A stretch of DNA of 23,695 nt from Davidsoniella eucalypti (taxonomy: Eukaryota > Ascomycota > Sordariomycetes > Microascales > Ceratocystidaceae), in NCBI GenBank assembly GCA_004009845.1, contig RMBW01000426.1:1-23695 (forward strand), in the 5' to 3' direction. The notes beneath the pieces were generated by a model. It saw only the letters and a program-made list of their open reading frames with translations. It did not search any database and was not told the origin of the DNA. How positions within the stretch are numbered: the stretch's first letter is position 1; each line of letters begins with the position of its first letter. Made by a program: the position numbers and the translations under genes. Shown here one piece after another: positions 1 through 9,186 of the stretch.

Positions 1-736
1 AAAGCACTATGCTAACGTCATTTCAGGCAGATCTGATTCAGGAACACGGCATGAAGTGATGACTACATCGGATACCTCAAAACGAGGCGTCTGGCTTTCT
101 TTTAGGGATTTCAATTGAACGAATTAAAAAAAATAACATCTACCTTTTCTTATCCTCTACTCTTATGTTCACTTGTATGAATGATGACTTTATTTTGGCA
201 TATGATTATGACTCTATTGATATTATCAAAATCGTGCCATCGCATCTTTATGCACCATACCTATCATCTAATAACTCATTTCCTACCAAAAACACCGCTC
301 ATAACTAACATCGGCTAGCCAAGCGTTCTCGGAAGAAAGGCCTGCATAGGCTCTAACCCGTATCCGAGGGCGTTGGGACTGTTAGAAGTCTCCAGGCCGT
401 ATATCAAAGCTCTATGAGCTCAATTGACCTTGAAAAAGCTGCACCAGTTCAGACTGTTTGTTGTAGTACAGATACGGGTCAAACAAAACAACACCTTAGT
501 CTGAGTCTTTGGCTTTTCTAGATCCCGTAGGCTCTTATGAGAGCAAAAGCGAAGAGAAAGAAAGAAACGCTTTTGCTCGCGACCGCGTACTCCAAGAGAA
601 GCCATCTTGCATTTGAATACTGCCACTACTAGCATAGCATAATAAAAAAATCGTATACTATGCTAATATGGATGTACCTAGACCATCGATTGTTTATTTC
701 AAGCAGGGAATGGCGAGCTTCGGACTGCGATCGACC
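1..736. other. Host DNA without a recognisable gene
   Basis: This stretch has a more even base composition than the plasmid DNA that begins at 737, and it does not match the other segments of the window. I see no convincing coding region: the longest open frame (420-635, minus strand, 71 codons) matches nothing I recognise and overlaps a structured hairpin. An ATG at 714 starts a short frame (MASFGLRST...) that is cut by the plasmid junction at 736/737, so it could be the beginning of an interrupted gene, but this is only a guess. Related short words (actatgctaa near 8-17 and 657-666) occur near both ends and could be remnants of a repeat. Confidence 0.4.
541..578. repeat. 11-bp perfect inverted repeat with purine loop
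   Basis: GAGCAAAAGCG (541-551) is the exact reverse complement of CGCTTTTGCTC (568-578). The 16-nt loop between them is entirely A and G on the plus strand. A second, competing small stem (GCTCT 531-535 with AGAGC 540-544) abuts it. The function is unknown. Possible roles are a transcript terminator or part of a non-coding repeat end. Confidence 0.6.
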
Positions 737-3700
737 CAAATGATCCTTCTTTTTCTGTAAGTTCTTTTCTTAAGTTCTTATATATTCTTAAACAAATAGT
801 TTTATCTTCAGTTGAGTTTTCGATAACTTTGTTTTCTAAATCCTCAACGTTAGTGATAAAACCGTCGGTAGTTACTGAAATAACTTTACTTTCTTCGAAT
901 AGTGATATGTTATTTAGTAACTCACCTATAACAGCTCTAGTGAAACCGTGATTTGTGAAGCCAAAATTGGATTAGCTAAATCACTTCCCTTTATTTTGTG
1001 TAAGTTTTAGTTTTTGTATCAAAAGCGCTCTTATTTGAAAGACCCATAGAAACTTGACCATAAATAGAATTTCCTATTTCTTTATACATATAATTATAAA
1101 AAGTTTTCTTTGGATGTTCTCTACGCTTCTCTTGTAGTTCCTTAATAATTTTTCTAAAGGGATTTTCATAATAATTTATGTCATCGTCACGTAAAATTCC
1201 ACCTGACTCTATATTCTCTTAATAATGTAGGGGACGATAGACCCTGATAGTAAAGTCAATTCACAACCCATATTTTTAGCAACTAAAATTCGGGCCCTGT
1301 GATTTGAGCACTTCCTTCCAGAACATAGGCTTCTACATTCTCATCAACAACAGTTGGTATCATTGGAAATTTAGTATCTTTTGGAAATTTAAAATCTACT
1401 TCTAAAGATAGATAATTATTAACGAATTCACAAGGTTTCATATGATTTAACTCTTTTTCAGTAATTTTTCTAACCTTGTGATAGTCAGGTTTACCTAGAC
1501 AACTCATAACGGTTGTGTAGGCACTAGTTAAATCGTAATCATATAATTTTTGACCTTCTAATTTACCGTAAATGAAAGACTCATTACGACCACCCCTATA
1601 ACTTTTCGAGAATTTTAAAAAGATGTTCAAATATAGGAAAAGTTCTCAAAAGTTTAGGGGACATTTTACTTCCTAAGTCTCCTAAAGGAACGTCTTTTCT
1701 AATTTGATAACCTTTATAACCGTCAGCGTCTCAGGAGTTAAATACATACTTTTTACCTATCCCAGAAAGGGTTAGAGGAACACCACTACCTCCATTAGCA
1801 ACGTAAAATTCTTCTAGAGAGGTAGCGTGTTTTAAAGTAATTTCGGCATCTTTAATAGCGTATTGAATAAATAGTTCGGGATTTTCTTTCTTTAAAAGTT
1901 TCATTTGTCCCTGTCTATAAGCTCCTACTTCTAGTTTTCTAAACTCACCACCGTAAATATTTCCTAAATCTTTTAAACTTTTTACACCTGCAGGAGCTAA
2001 TAGAGTAGTGTCTCTAATATATAATTTAAAAGGTCATTTAGTTTTAGAACTTAAATGATCTTCCTCGTAAAAGTAGTTCAAAGCATTTCCACGAGTCACG
2101 AAAACCCTTTTAACGATATCGAATTTATTTTTTATAGAATTAAAATCATTCAACATCGATAAATCTGCCGCTGACTCGTGTAAATTTAAATAAACAAATT
2201 GGTTTAGGGAAATATTAACCTTGTTATCACCGAAACCGATACTAGTTCTACTTTTACTTTTACTTAATGTTTTCTTAATTATTGAAATATCGCTATCCTC
2301 TTCAATTCCTCTAGCCTCATTAATTACTTTGAAGAAATTTTTAAGCGTTATTTCATAACCTTCTTTATGTAATTCTTTAATGTCTTTAATAAGTTCTCTA
2401 GAATCGTAAGAATCTACAAATTCGAACTTGTTTTCTACAGAAGATTTTTCTGAACTTATTAAATAATGATCTTTATTTTCTTCGACCTTTAAATTTTCAA
2501 TTGACTTGGCGATTTCTATTATTCTATTCATAAAAGAATCATGACTATTACAGAATACAGTTCTGTAATCGTTCACCAAATGTTCTAGAGAAGAAAGTAA
2601 AGTAGAATTACTAATCTTTGCCAAATTTAAAGAGGAACCGGAAAATCATTTATTGTATTCTCCGTTCGAAAGTTCTAACGGAACTATTTTTGGTACTTTC
2701 ATATAAAAATTATAGTTAGAAGACAATTGAATTGATAGTAATTGGTTAAGATTTTTCTCGAAGTTTATCGATTCGTATTCAGTATCAAAACCAACAAACT
2801 TATTATAAAAGAAATTAATACCTTTCTTCTGTAATGGATCTTTCAATTCATTCTGAATTAACGATTTAATTCTGGTATTAATTTCGATCATATCGCTTTG
2901 TGAGTCACAGTCTCGTCCAAGATCCAAATTAAATTTACTTAAAATTGTATAGAAAGTTAAATAAATCATTTGTAAAAAGACTATATATTCTGGGACAGTT
3001 TTGACTTCAAGACCCAAACTAACGGCTAACTTCTCGACAAAAATAATTCTAGGTCTAGTCATAAAAGCACCTGTAACTGAATTATTTAAATGTTCCATAA
3101 AAAGTTTTATATTATTAAACATAATTAATTCTTCCTCAGGACTAAGTTTAAGTTCTTTTAAAGTAAGTTTTTCAATACCACCTCCTCCTTCACTAATTAC
3201 TTGATCTCAAATATTAGTACTCATATACTTTAAAAGAGCGTCTAAATCAATGTCACAATGTTCAAAAAGAGTTTTAACGTCTTCGTTATCGGTGACTTTA
3301 ACAGAGTCAACGTTATCGGAGACTTCTGCTTTAGGAGGTTCAACTTTAAGAGGTTCAACGTCACACTCTTCAAAGTCTATTGTATTAATAGAAGTTAAAT
3401 CTATAGAAGATAAATCTATATCGATATCGGGAACGTCACACTCATCGAAAGTGGTTAAATTAATAGGAGCATCATCATCAAAATCTGGAGCATTATCTAA
3501 ATTAGGTTCTTCGTCACACTCCTCGAAATCAGTATCGTTAATAGTAACGTAATCAAAATCGGAAACTAAATTGGGTACTAAATCAGGTACACCGTCACAC
3601 TCTTCTAATTCGGGTTCATTAATAGGAACGTCTTCGGGAACATTGTTGATGTTATTGATGATGTTGTAGTTATTAAATAATTTACTAAATAATTTATTAA

Positions 3701-3863
3701 ATAAATTAAATAATTTATTAAAGAAATTAAATATTTTATTAAATATTTTATTAAATAACTCACACATTCAATCAATTAAAGTTTCTAAAATTGCTAAAAT
3801 TAGTAAAATTAAAAATACTAAAATTAGTAAACTAAATCAAATTAAAATTATTATCTCTTTCAT
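737..3863 (-). pseudogene. DNA polymerase type B (DPO), 3'-truncated and frameshifted copy 1
   Basis: This is the same gene as in copy 2, read with TGA as Trp. It starts at the ATG at 3863 and is uninterrupted through the exonuclease domain, including the stretch around 2970 where copy 2 has an extra A. The frame is broken by an extra A at 1617-1621 and by several further one-base losses nearer 737. Reading those through, the polymerase motifs are still present: motif A around 1500, motif B around 1060, motif C near 870. The gene is cut at residue 1043 by the host junction. Residue 415 is Ala here and Glu in copies 2 and 5, a true substitution. Because its N-terminal half is intact, this copy is the best guide to the correct frame in copy 2. 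Confidence 0.8.
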
Positions 3864-4065
3864 GTCTTTTACATTATATAATTTATTTGTAACCTATAAA
3901 CAAGTATTTGTTAGGGTAACTCATAATCAGTTCTCACTTCACTAAACTAATCATATCCTAAACAAATTTTGAAATGTTATTAGGCCAACTTGTCTAGATC
4001 TATTAATCTACTCAAATTCGTCCTTAGGATTTGTGTAGTTTTAACGGTGTTTAAACCCATAAAAT

Positions 4066-4100
4066 CTTGAAGGCAATTTCTAACTTGAAGGCAATTTCTA
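4066..4100. repeat. 17-bp tandem repeat in plasmid leader (copy 1)
   Basis: CTTGAAGGCAATTTCTA occurs twice (4066-4082 and 4084-4100), separated by one base. The same pair is at 8741-8775 in copy 2 and, inverted, in copy 3. It lies about 200 bp upstream of the DPO start codon, between the gene and the R terminus, and could be a replication-origin or promoter iteron. That function is inference. Confidence 0.6.
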
Positions 4101-4429
4101 GTTAAACTGATACCTAACGACACAAAGAAGACTTGAACTCTAGACCTAAACCAAGACTACTTTTTTGAGTTTTTAAACTAAAATACTATTAAAACGCAAC
4201 TTTTAATTTGAATAATAAATTAATTTTTAATCGATTTGTTCAAGTTGATTAATCAACTATGAATAGATCAGATAGGTTATCTAGTATGACTTAAAAAATC
4301 TAGTTATTAATTCAATTCTGCATATGTATAAAAGTATAAAACAAAATCTACTAAAACACTGGATCAATGTAAACCATACTGCAAGAAGGTTAAATAAAAT
4401 CAAATCATGTTGAAGCAATTTATAATTTC

Positions 4430-4469
4430 AAAAGTCTAGTCTAAATCCGCATGTTTTTAGGGCTCTCTC
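4430..4469. repeat. Terminal inverted repeat, right end (copy 1)
   Basis: This is a 40-bp element whose outermost 32 bp (4438-4469) are identical in all R and L ends in the window and end in GGGCTCTCTC. The same element ends copy 2 at 9105-9144, opens copy 3 at 9187-9226 and forms both L ends (19856-19895, 19939-19978). R and L versions differ at one position (T versus C) eight bases in from the inner edge. Here the terminus is followed by an N instead of the 42-nt spacer seen at 9145. Confidence 0.85.
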
Positions 4470-4470
4470 N
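4470..4470. other. Single N marking a join between plasmid copies
   Basis: The R terminal repeat of copy 1 ends exactly at 4469. The base after the N (4471) corresponds to position 20137 in copy 5, about 198 bp inside the L terminus. The junction therefore lacks the outer L end, and the N is most simply an assembly join between two plasmid-derived pieces and not a sequenced head-to-tail dimer. Confidence 0.75.
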
Positions 4471-4557
4471 AAAATAGTCTAAATTATGTACTTTATAAAG
4501 TGTTACTAGGTGGTACTAAAAGTGTAAAATTCGACAAATTTCCCTCCTAGAACGATG

Positions 4558-4595
4558 CTAATCGTGAAAACCTAAATAAATTTAGGTACGATTAG
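4558..4595. terminator. Stable hairpin just downstream of the DPO stop codon (copy 2)
   Basis: CTAATCGT (4558-4565) pairs with ACGATTAG (4588-4595), and ACCTAAA (4570-4576) pairs with TTTAGGT (4581-4587) inside it, leaving a four-base GAAA bulge and a four-base loop. The stem begins about 6 nt past the DPO stop codon (4602-4604). It recurs in copies 4 (19575-19612) and 5 (20224-20261). Position and stability suggest a transcript 3' end or processing signal. No run of T is needed for this in mitochondria. Function is inferred. Confidence 0.6.
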
Positions 4596-4620
4596 ACTTT
4601 ATTAGACTTTATTAGATTTC
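4591..4620. repeat. Three tandem ATTAGACTTT 10-mers across the DPO stop
   Basis: Two perfect ATTAGACTTT units are followed by a degenerate ATTAGATTTC unit, spanning the last codons and the stop codon of DPO. The first unit is shared with the hairpin stem. On the coding strand this gives repeated in-frame or near-frame TAA signals. The copies at 19553-19582 and 20257-20286 are equivalent. Confidence 0.55.
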
Positions 4621-7600
4621 TTAAATCTATTTACTTTGAAGAATAAATTTTCTTTAAAGTTTGGATGAGTTTGTTTTACGTACTCTATGAACGCTTCTGT
4701 TTCTATATTTCTATTAACAGTTCTTGGTATATTGTTTCTAAACTTTAGATTTGAGATCGCTGAAGGTTTCAGCTTGTATTTCTCTTTATTAACACTTAAA
4801 TCGTTAACAGTTAAATCGTTAGGATTATTATCGTAGTAGTCATTTATATATTGAATGATTTGTGTGTATGTCATAGTTTTATATTCTATACCATATTCTT
4901 CACATAACTCTGGTTTAATAATAATTCTAACAAAATTTCTGATAGCTGTCTCCAGTAAATTTTTATAAGCATTTCCACTTTTTGTTAAGAATTTACCGAA
5001 AACTGGTGATTTTATAGCGTTAGTCAGCTTTCTAATTTCTCTCAACTTCTTTATAGTTGGTCAAGGAACCGTTTCTAAATATTCTTTCATAGATTCTCTT
5101 AAAATCATTCTTTTGTTATCGTAACCAAGATTATAGATTTGATCCTTAAATAACATTTGCATTTGTCTTCCATCTTTAAAAATGTCCTTAGCACTTCTAA
5201 GTCTTGATTGTATGAATAGAAAAGACTTAGAACTTTTCTTAAATATATAATTAGAGAATAGTTCAAATAATTCTGGATTGTTTAAACCCTGTTTCTGGAA
5301 ACCAGTTATAGCTGATATCGAAGCTTGAGTTTGACTTAATTGTCCTCTTGTTTTTCAATTTAAAACTTTACCTTCATCCTCTAACTTAATTTCTAGAGCT
5401 CTGTTATCAAATGATCCTTCTTTTTCTGTAAGTTCTTTTCTTAAGTTCTTATATATTCTTAAACAAATAGTTTTATCTTCAGTTGAGTTTTCGATAACTT
5501 TGTTTTCTAAATCCTCAACGTTAGTGATAAAACCGTCGGTAGTTACTGAAATAACTTTACTTTCTTCGAATAGTGATATGTTATTTAGTAACTCACCTAT
5601 AACAGCTCTAGTGAAACCCGTGATTTGTGAAGCCAAAATTGGATTAGCTAAATCACTTCCCTTTATTTTTGTGTAAGTTTTAGTTTTTGTATCAAAAGCG
5701 CTCTTATTTGAAAGACCCATAGAAACTTGACCATAAATAGAATTTCCTATTTCTTTATACATATAATTATAAAAAGTTTTCTTTGGATGTTCTCTACGCT
5801 TCTCTTGTAGTTCCTTAATAATTTTTCTAAAGGGATTTTCATAATAATTTATGTCATCGTCACGTAAAATTCCACCTGACTCTATATTCTCTTTAATAAT
5901 GTAGGGGACGATAGACCCTGATAGTAAAGTCAATTCACAACCCATATTTTTAGCAACTAAAAATTCGGGCCCTGTGATTTGAGCACTTCCTTCCAGAACA
6001 TAGGCTTCTACATTCTCATCAACAACAGTTGGTATCATTGGAAATTTAGTATCTTTTGGAAATTTAAAATCTACTTCTAAAGATAGATAATTATTAACGA
6101 ATTCACAAGGTTTCATATGATTTAACTCTTTTTCAGTAATTTTTCTAACCTTGTGATAGTCAGGTTTACCTAGACAACTCATAACGGTTGTGTAGGCACT
6201 AGTTAAATCGTAATCATATAATTTTTGACCTTCTAATTTACCGTAAATGAAAGACTCATTACGACCACCCCTATAACTTTTCGAGAATTTTAAAAGATGT
6301 TCAAATATAGGAAAAGTTCTCAAAAGTTTAGGGGACATTTTACTTCCTAAGTCTCCTAAAGGAACGTCTTTTCTAATTTGATAACCTTTATAACCGTCAG
6401 CGTCTCAGGAGTTAAATACATACTTTTTACCTATCCCAGAAAGGGTTAGAGGAACACCACTACCTCCATTAGCAACGTAAAATTCTTCTAGAGAGGTAGC
6501 GTGTTTTAAAGTAATTTCGGCATCTTTAATAGCGTATTGAATAAATAGTTCGGGATTTTCTTTCTTTAAAAGTTTCATTTGTCCCTGTCTATAAGCTCCT
6601 ACTTCTAGTTTTCTAAACTCACCACCGTAAATATTTCCTAAATCTTTTAAACTTTTTACACCTGCAGGAGCTAATAGAGTAGTGTCTCTAATATATAATT
6701 TAAAAGGTCATTTAGTTTTAGAACTTAAATGATCTTCCTCGTAAAAGTAGTTCAAAGCATTTCCACGAGTCACGAAAACCCTTTTAACGATATCGAATTT
6801 ATTTTTTATAGAATTAAAATCATTCAACATCGATAAATCTGCCGCTGACTCGTGTAAATTTAAATAAACAAATTGGTTTAGGGAAATATTAACCTTGTTA
6901 TCACCGAAACCGATACTAGTTCTACTTTTACTTTTACTTAATGTTTTCTTAATTATTGAAATATCGCTATCCTCTTCAATTCCTCTAGCCTCATTAATTA
7001 CTTTGAAGAAATTTTTAAGCGTTATTTCATAACCTTCTTTATGTAATTCTTTAATGTCTTTAATAAGTTCTCTAGAATCGTAAGAATCTACAAATTCGAA
7101 CTTGTTTTCTACAGAAGATTTTTCTGAACTTATTAAATAATGATCTTTATTTTCTTCGACCTTTAAATTTTCAATTGACTTGGCGATTTCTATTATTCTA
7201 TTCATAAAAGAATCATGACTATTACAGAATACAGTTCTGTAATCGTTCACCAAATGTTCTAGATAAGAAAGTAAAGTAGAATTACTAATCTTTTCCAAAT
7301 TTAAAGAGGAACCGGAAAATCATTTATTGTATTCTCCGTTCGAAAGTTCTAACGGAACTATTTTTGGTACTTTCATATAAAAATTATAGTTAGAAGACAA
7401 TTGAATTGATAGTAATTGGTTAAGATTTTTCTCGAAGTTTATCGATTCGTATTCAGTATCAAAACCAACAAACTTATTATAAAAGAAATTAATACCTTTC
7501 TTCTGTAATGGATCTTTCAATTCATTCTGAATTAACGATTTAATTCTGGTATTAATTTCGATCATATCGCTTTGTGAGTCACAGTCTCGTCCAAGATCCA

Positions 7601-8538
7601 AATTAAATTTACTTAAAATTGTATAGAAAGTTAAATAAATCATTTGTAAAAAAGACTATATATTCTGGGACAGTTTTGACTTCAAGACCCAAACTAACGG
7701 CTAACTTCTCGACAAAAATAATTCTAGGTCTAGTCATAAAAGCACCTGTAACTGAATTATTTAAATGTTCCATAAAAAGTTTTATATTATTAAACATAAT
7801 TAATTCTTCCTCAGGACTAAGTTTAAGTTCTTTTAAAGTAAGTTTTTCAATACCACCTCCTCCTTCACTAATTACTTGATCTCAAATATTAGTACTCATA
7901 TACTTTAAAAGAGCGTCTAAATCAATGTCACAATGTTCAAAAAGAGTTTTAACGTCTTCGTTATCGGTGACTTTAACAGAGTCAACGTTATCGGAGACTT
8001 CTGCTTTAGGAGGTTCAACTTTAAGAGGTTCAACGTCACACTCTTCAAAGTCTATTGTATTAATAGAAGTTAAATCTATAGAAGATAAATCTATATCGAT
8101 ATCGGGAACGTCACACTCATCGAAAGTGGTTAAATTAATAGGAGCATCATCATCAAAATCTGGAGCATTATCTAAATTAGGTTCTTCGTCACACTCCTCG
8201 AAATCAGTATCGTTAATAGTAACGTAATCAAAATCGGAAACTAAATTGGGTACTAAATCAGGTACACCGTCACACTCTTCTAATTCGGGTTCATTAATAG
8301 GAACGTCTTCGGGAACATTGTTGATGTTATTGATGATGTTGTAGTTATTAAATAATTTACTAAATAATTTATTAAATAAATTAAATAATTTATTAAAGAA
8401 ATTAAATATTTTATTAAATATTTTATTAAATAACTCACACATTCAATCAATTAAAGTTTCTAAAATTGCTAAAATTAGTAAAATTAAAAATACTAAAATT
8501 AGTAAACTAAATCAAATTAAAATTATTATCTCTTTCAT
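4602..8538 (-). CDS. Protein-primed family B DNA polymerase (DPO), TGA = Trp, one likely spurious frameshift
   Basis: Plasmid replicase, 1311 aa when TGA is read as Trp. All eight Trp positions (9, 32, 219, 406, 610, 711, 1061, 1159) are TGA and none is TGG. Start ATG 8538; stop TAA 4602-4604. N-terminus: hydrophobic segment about 4-30, FNK-rich repeats about 35-65, five acidic EECD-type repeats 86-204. 3'-5' exonuclease: Exo I FDTEYES (Asp360, Glu362), Exo II AADLSML (Asp567), Exo III YAIKD (Tyr668, Asp672). YRGG at 755-758 is the usual link between the domains. Polymerase: motif A YDYDLTSAY 774-782 (Asp777), motif B K928 with NSIYG 932-936, motif C TTDG (Asp1001). Copy 2 has six A's at about 7650-7655 where copy 1 has five, shifting the frame near residue 295; this is probably an assembly error. 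The protein is somewhat long for plasmid DPOs, because of the N-terminal extension. That extension occupies the place where such enzymes carry the priming terminal protein. Confidence 0.88.
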
Positions 8539-8740
8539 GTCTTTTACATTATATAATTTATTTGTAACCTATAAACAAGTATTTGTTAGGGTAACTCATA
8601 ATCAGTTCTCACTTCACTAAACTAATCATATCCTAAACAAATTTTGAAATGTTATTAGGCCAACTTGTCTAGATCTATTAATCTACTCAAATTCGTCCTT
8701 AGGATTTGTGTAGTTTTAACGGTGTTTAAACCCATAAAAT

Positions 8741-8775
8741 CTTGAAGGCAATTTCTAACTTGAAGGCAATTTCTA
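8741..8775. repeat. 17-bp tandem repeat in plasmid leader (copy 2)
   Basis: CTTGAAGGCAATTTCTA occupies 8741-8757 and again 8759-8775 with a single A between. It is conserved in all three R-end copies. The G/C content is higher than in the surrounding leader, which suggests a maintained protein-binding or origin element (inference). Confidence 0.6.
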
Positions 8776-8917
8776 GTTAAACTGATACCTAACGACACAA
8801 AGAAGACTTGAACTCTAGACCTAAACCAAGACTACTTTTTTGAGTTTTTAAACTAAAATACTATTAAAACGCAACTTTTAATTTGAATAATAAATTAATT
8901 TTTAATCGATTTGTTCA

Positions 8918-8933
8918 AGTTGATTAATCAACT
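8918..8933. repeat. 16-bp perfect palindrome AGTTGATTAATCAACT
   Basis: Self-complementary sequence in the plasmid leader, about 210 bp from the R terminus. It also occurs in copy 1 and copy 3. It could be a binding site for a dimeric protein or a small cruciform. No specific factor can be named. Confidence 0.6.
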
Positions 8934-9104
8934 ATGAATAGATCAGATAGGTTATCTAGTATGACTTAAAAAATCTAGTTATTAATTCAATTCTGCATAT
9001 GTATAAAAGTATAAAACAAAATCTACTAAAACACTGGATCAATGTAAACCATACTGCAAGAAGGTTAAATAAAATCAAATCATGTTGAAGCAATTTATAA
9101 TTTC

Positions 9105-9144
9105 AAAAGTCTAGTCTAAATCCGCATGTTTTTAGGGCTCTCTC
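9105..9144. repeat. Terminal inverted repeat, right end (copy 2)
   Basis: Same 40-bp repeat as at 4430-4469. It reaches its terminal GGGCTCTCTC at 9144, directly against the 42-nt spacer. It pairs with 9187-9226 on the other side of the spacer. Confidence 0.85.
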
Positions 9145-9186
9145 GATATCTTTTCTTTCATTAAATTATTTATTTATTATTAACAA
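9145..9186. other. 42-nt conserved spacer between two R ends (candidate hairpin-telomere loop)
   Basis: A non-palindromic AT-rich sequence (starts GATATCTTTTCTTT, ends TTATTAACAA) sits exactly between the two inverted R termini. The reverse complement recurs at 19896-19938 between two L termini, with one extra A in a run. Since the flanks are palindromic, orientation carries no meaning: both plasmid ends share the same spacer. The simplest reading is that it is the unpaired loop of a covalently closed hairpin end, copied when a polymerase or a sequencing read goes around the end. Alternatives are a head-to-head dimer junction in a concatemer, or an artefact. Confidence 0.6.

Larger units (their letters stand above)
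737..4469 (-). mobile_element. Linear mitochondrial-type plasmid, copy 1 (left part missing)
   Basis: The AT-rich sequence matches copy 2 (5408-9144) nearly base for base. It holds DPO residues 1-1043, the non-coding leader and the complete right terminus. It breaks abruptly at 736/737, inside the polymerase gene, against unrelated host DNA, so the last 268 codons and the L end are absent. Single-base indels relative to copy 2 cluster at the left side (about 945, 997, 1219, 1287 and 1617-1621), all in or next to homopolymer runs. This points to sequencing error and not decay. The R end runs exactly to the base before the N at 4470. Confidence 0.85.
8539..9104. promoter_or_regulatory. AT-rich plasmid leader between DPO start and R terminus
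   Basis: About 570 bp with no coding capacity on either strand. It lies upstream of DPO and must hold the promoter and probably origin functions. Visible structure includes the 17-bp tandem repeat at 8741-8775 and the 16-bp perfect palindrome at 8918-8933. There is also a TATA-like AT run directly upstream of the start codon (8546-8562). I cannot assign a specific mitochondrial promoter consensus. An identical region is found in copy 1 (3864-4429) and, inverted, in copy 3. Confidence 0.5.
4471..9144 (-). mobile_element. Linear mitochondrial-type plasmid, copy 2 (nearly complete)
   Basis: This is the best copy in the window, with about 4674 bp of the roughly 4.87-kb monomer inferred by adding the L end seen in copies 4 and 5. 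It contains a short left non-coding part with a hairpin, one long DPO gene occupying about 80% of the length, a 606-bp AT-rich leader and the R terminal repeat. No second gene such as the RNA polymerase of larger fungal plasmids is present. The family is that of protein-primed linear mitochondrial plasmids (the kalilo and maranhar type). The UGA = Trp usage places its expression in a mitochondrion. Confidence 0.85.

Noticed and set aside
3250..3552. 100-codon plus-strand frame opposite the DPO N-terminal region, repeated at 7925-8227.
   Set aside because: Antisense shadow of the acidic repeats (Ser-rich because GAA/GAT-rich codons are read backwards). No start context and no domain.
2646..3767. 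The DPO pieces (186, 158, 196, 327 and 147 codons) as separate plasmid genes.
   Set aside because: They are contiguous in one frame in copy 1 or 2 once TGA is read as Trp, and polymerase motifs are distributed across them in the correct order.
4471..9144. CRISPR array or bacterial mobile element as explanation of the repeated segments.
   Set aside because: Repeats are whole plasmid copies, not short spaced units. Flanking genes are eukaryotic with a spliceosomal intron and an intron-bearing nuclear tRNA.
9145..9186. Spacer flanked by CTCTCTC...GAGAGAG could be a PacBio SMRTbell adapter left in the assembly.
   Set aside because: The standard adapter has a similar CTCTCTC/GAGAGAG stem, but its loop is rich in CCT and GTT repeats. 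This loop is AT-rich with no such pattern, and the GGGCTCTCTC stem belongs to a longer 32-40 bp plasmid repeat that is also present where no spacer follows (4430-4469). A check against adapters used in the project would still be sensible.
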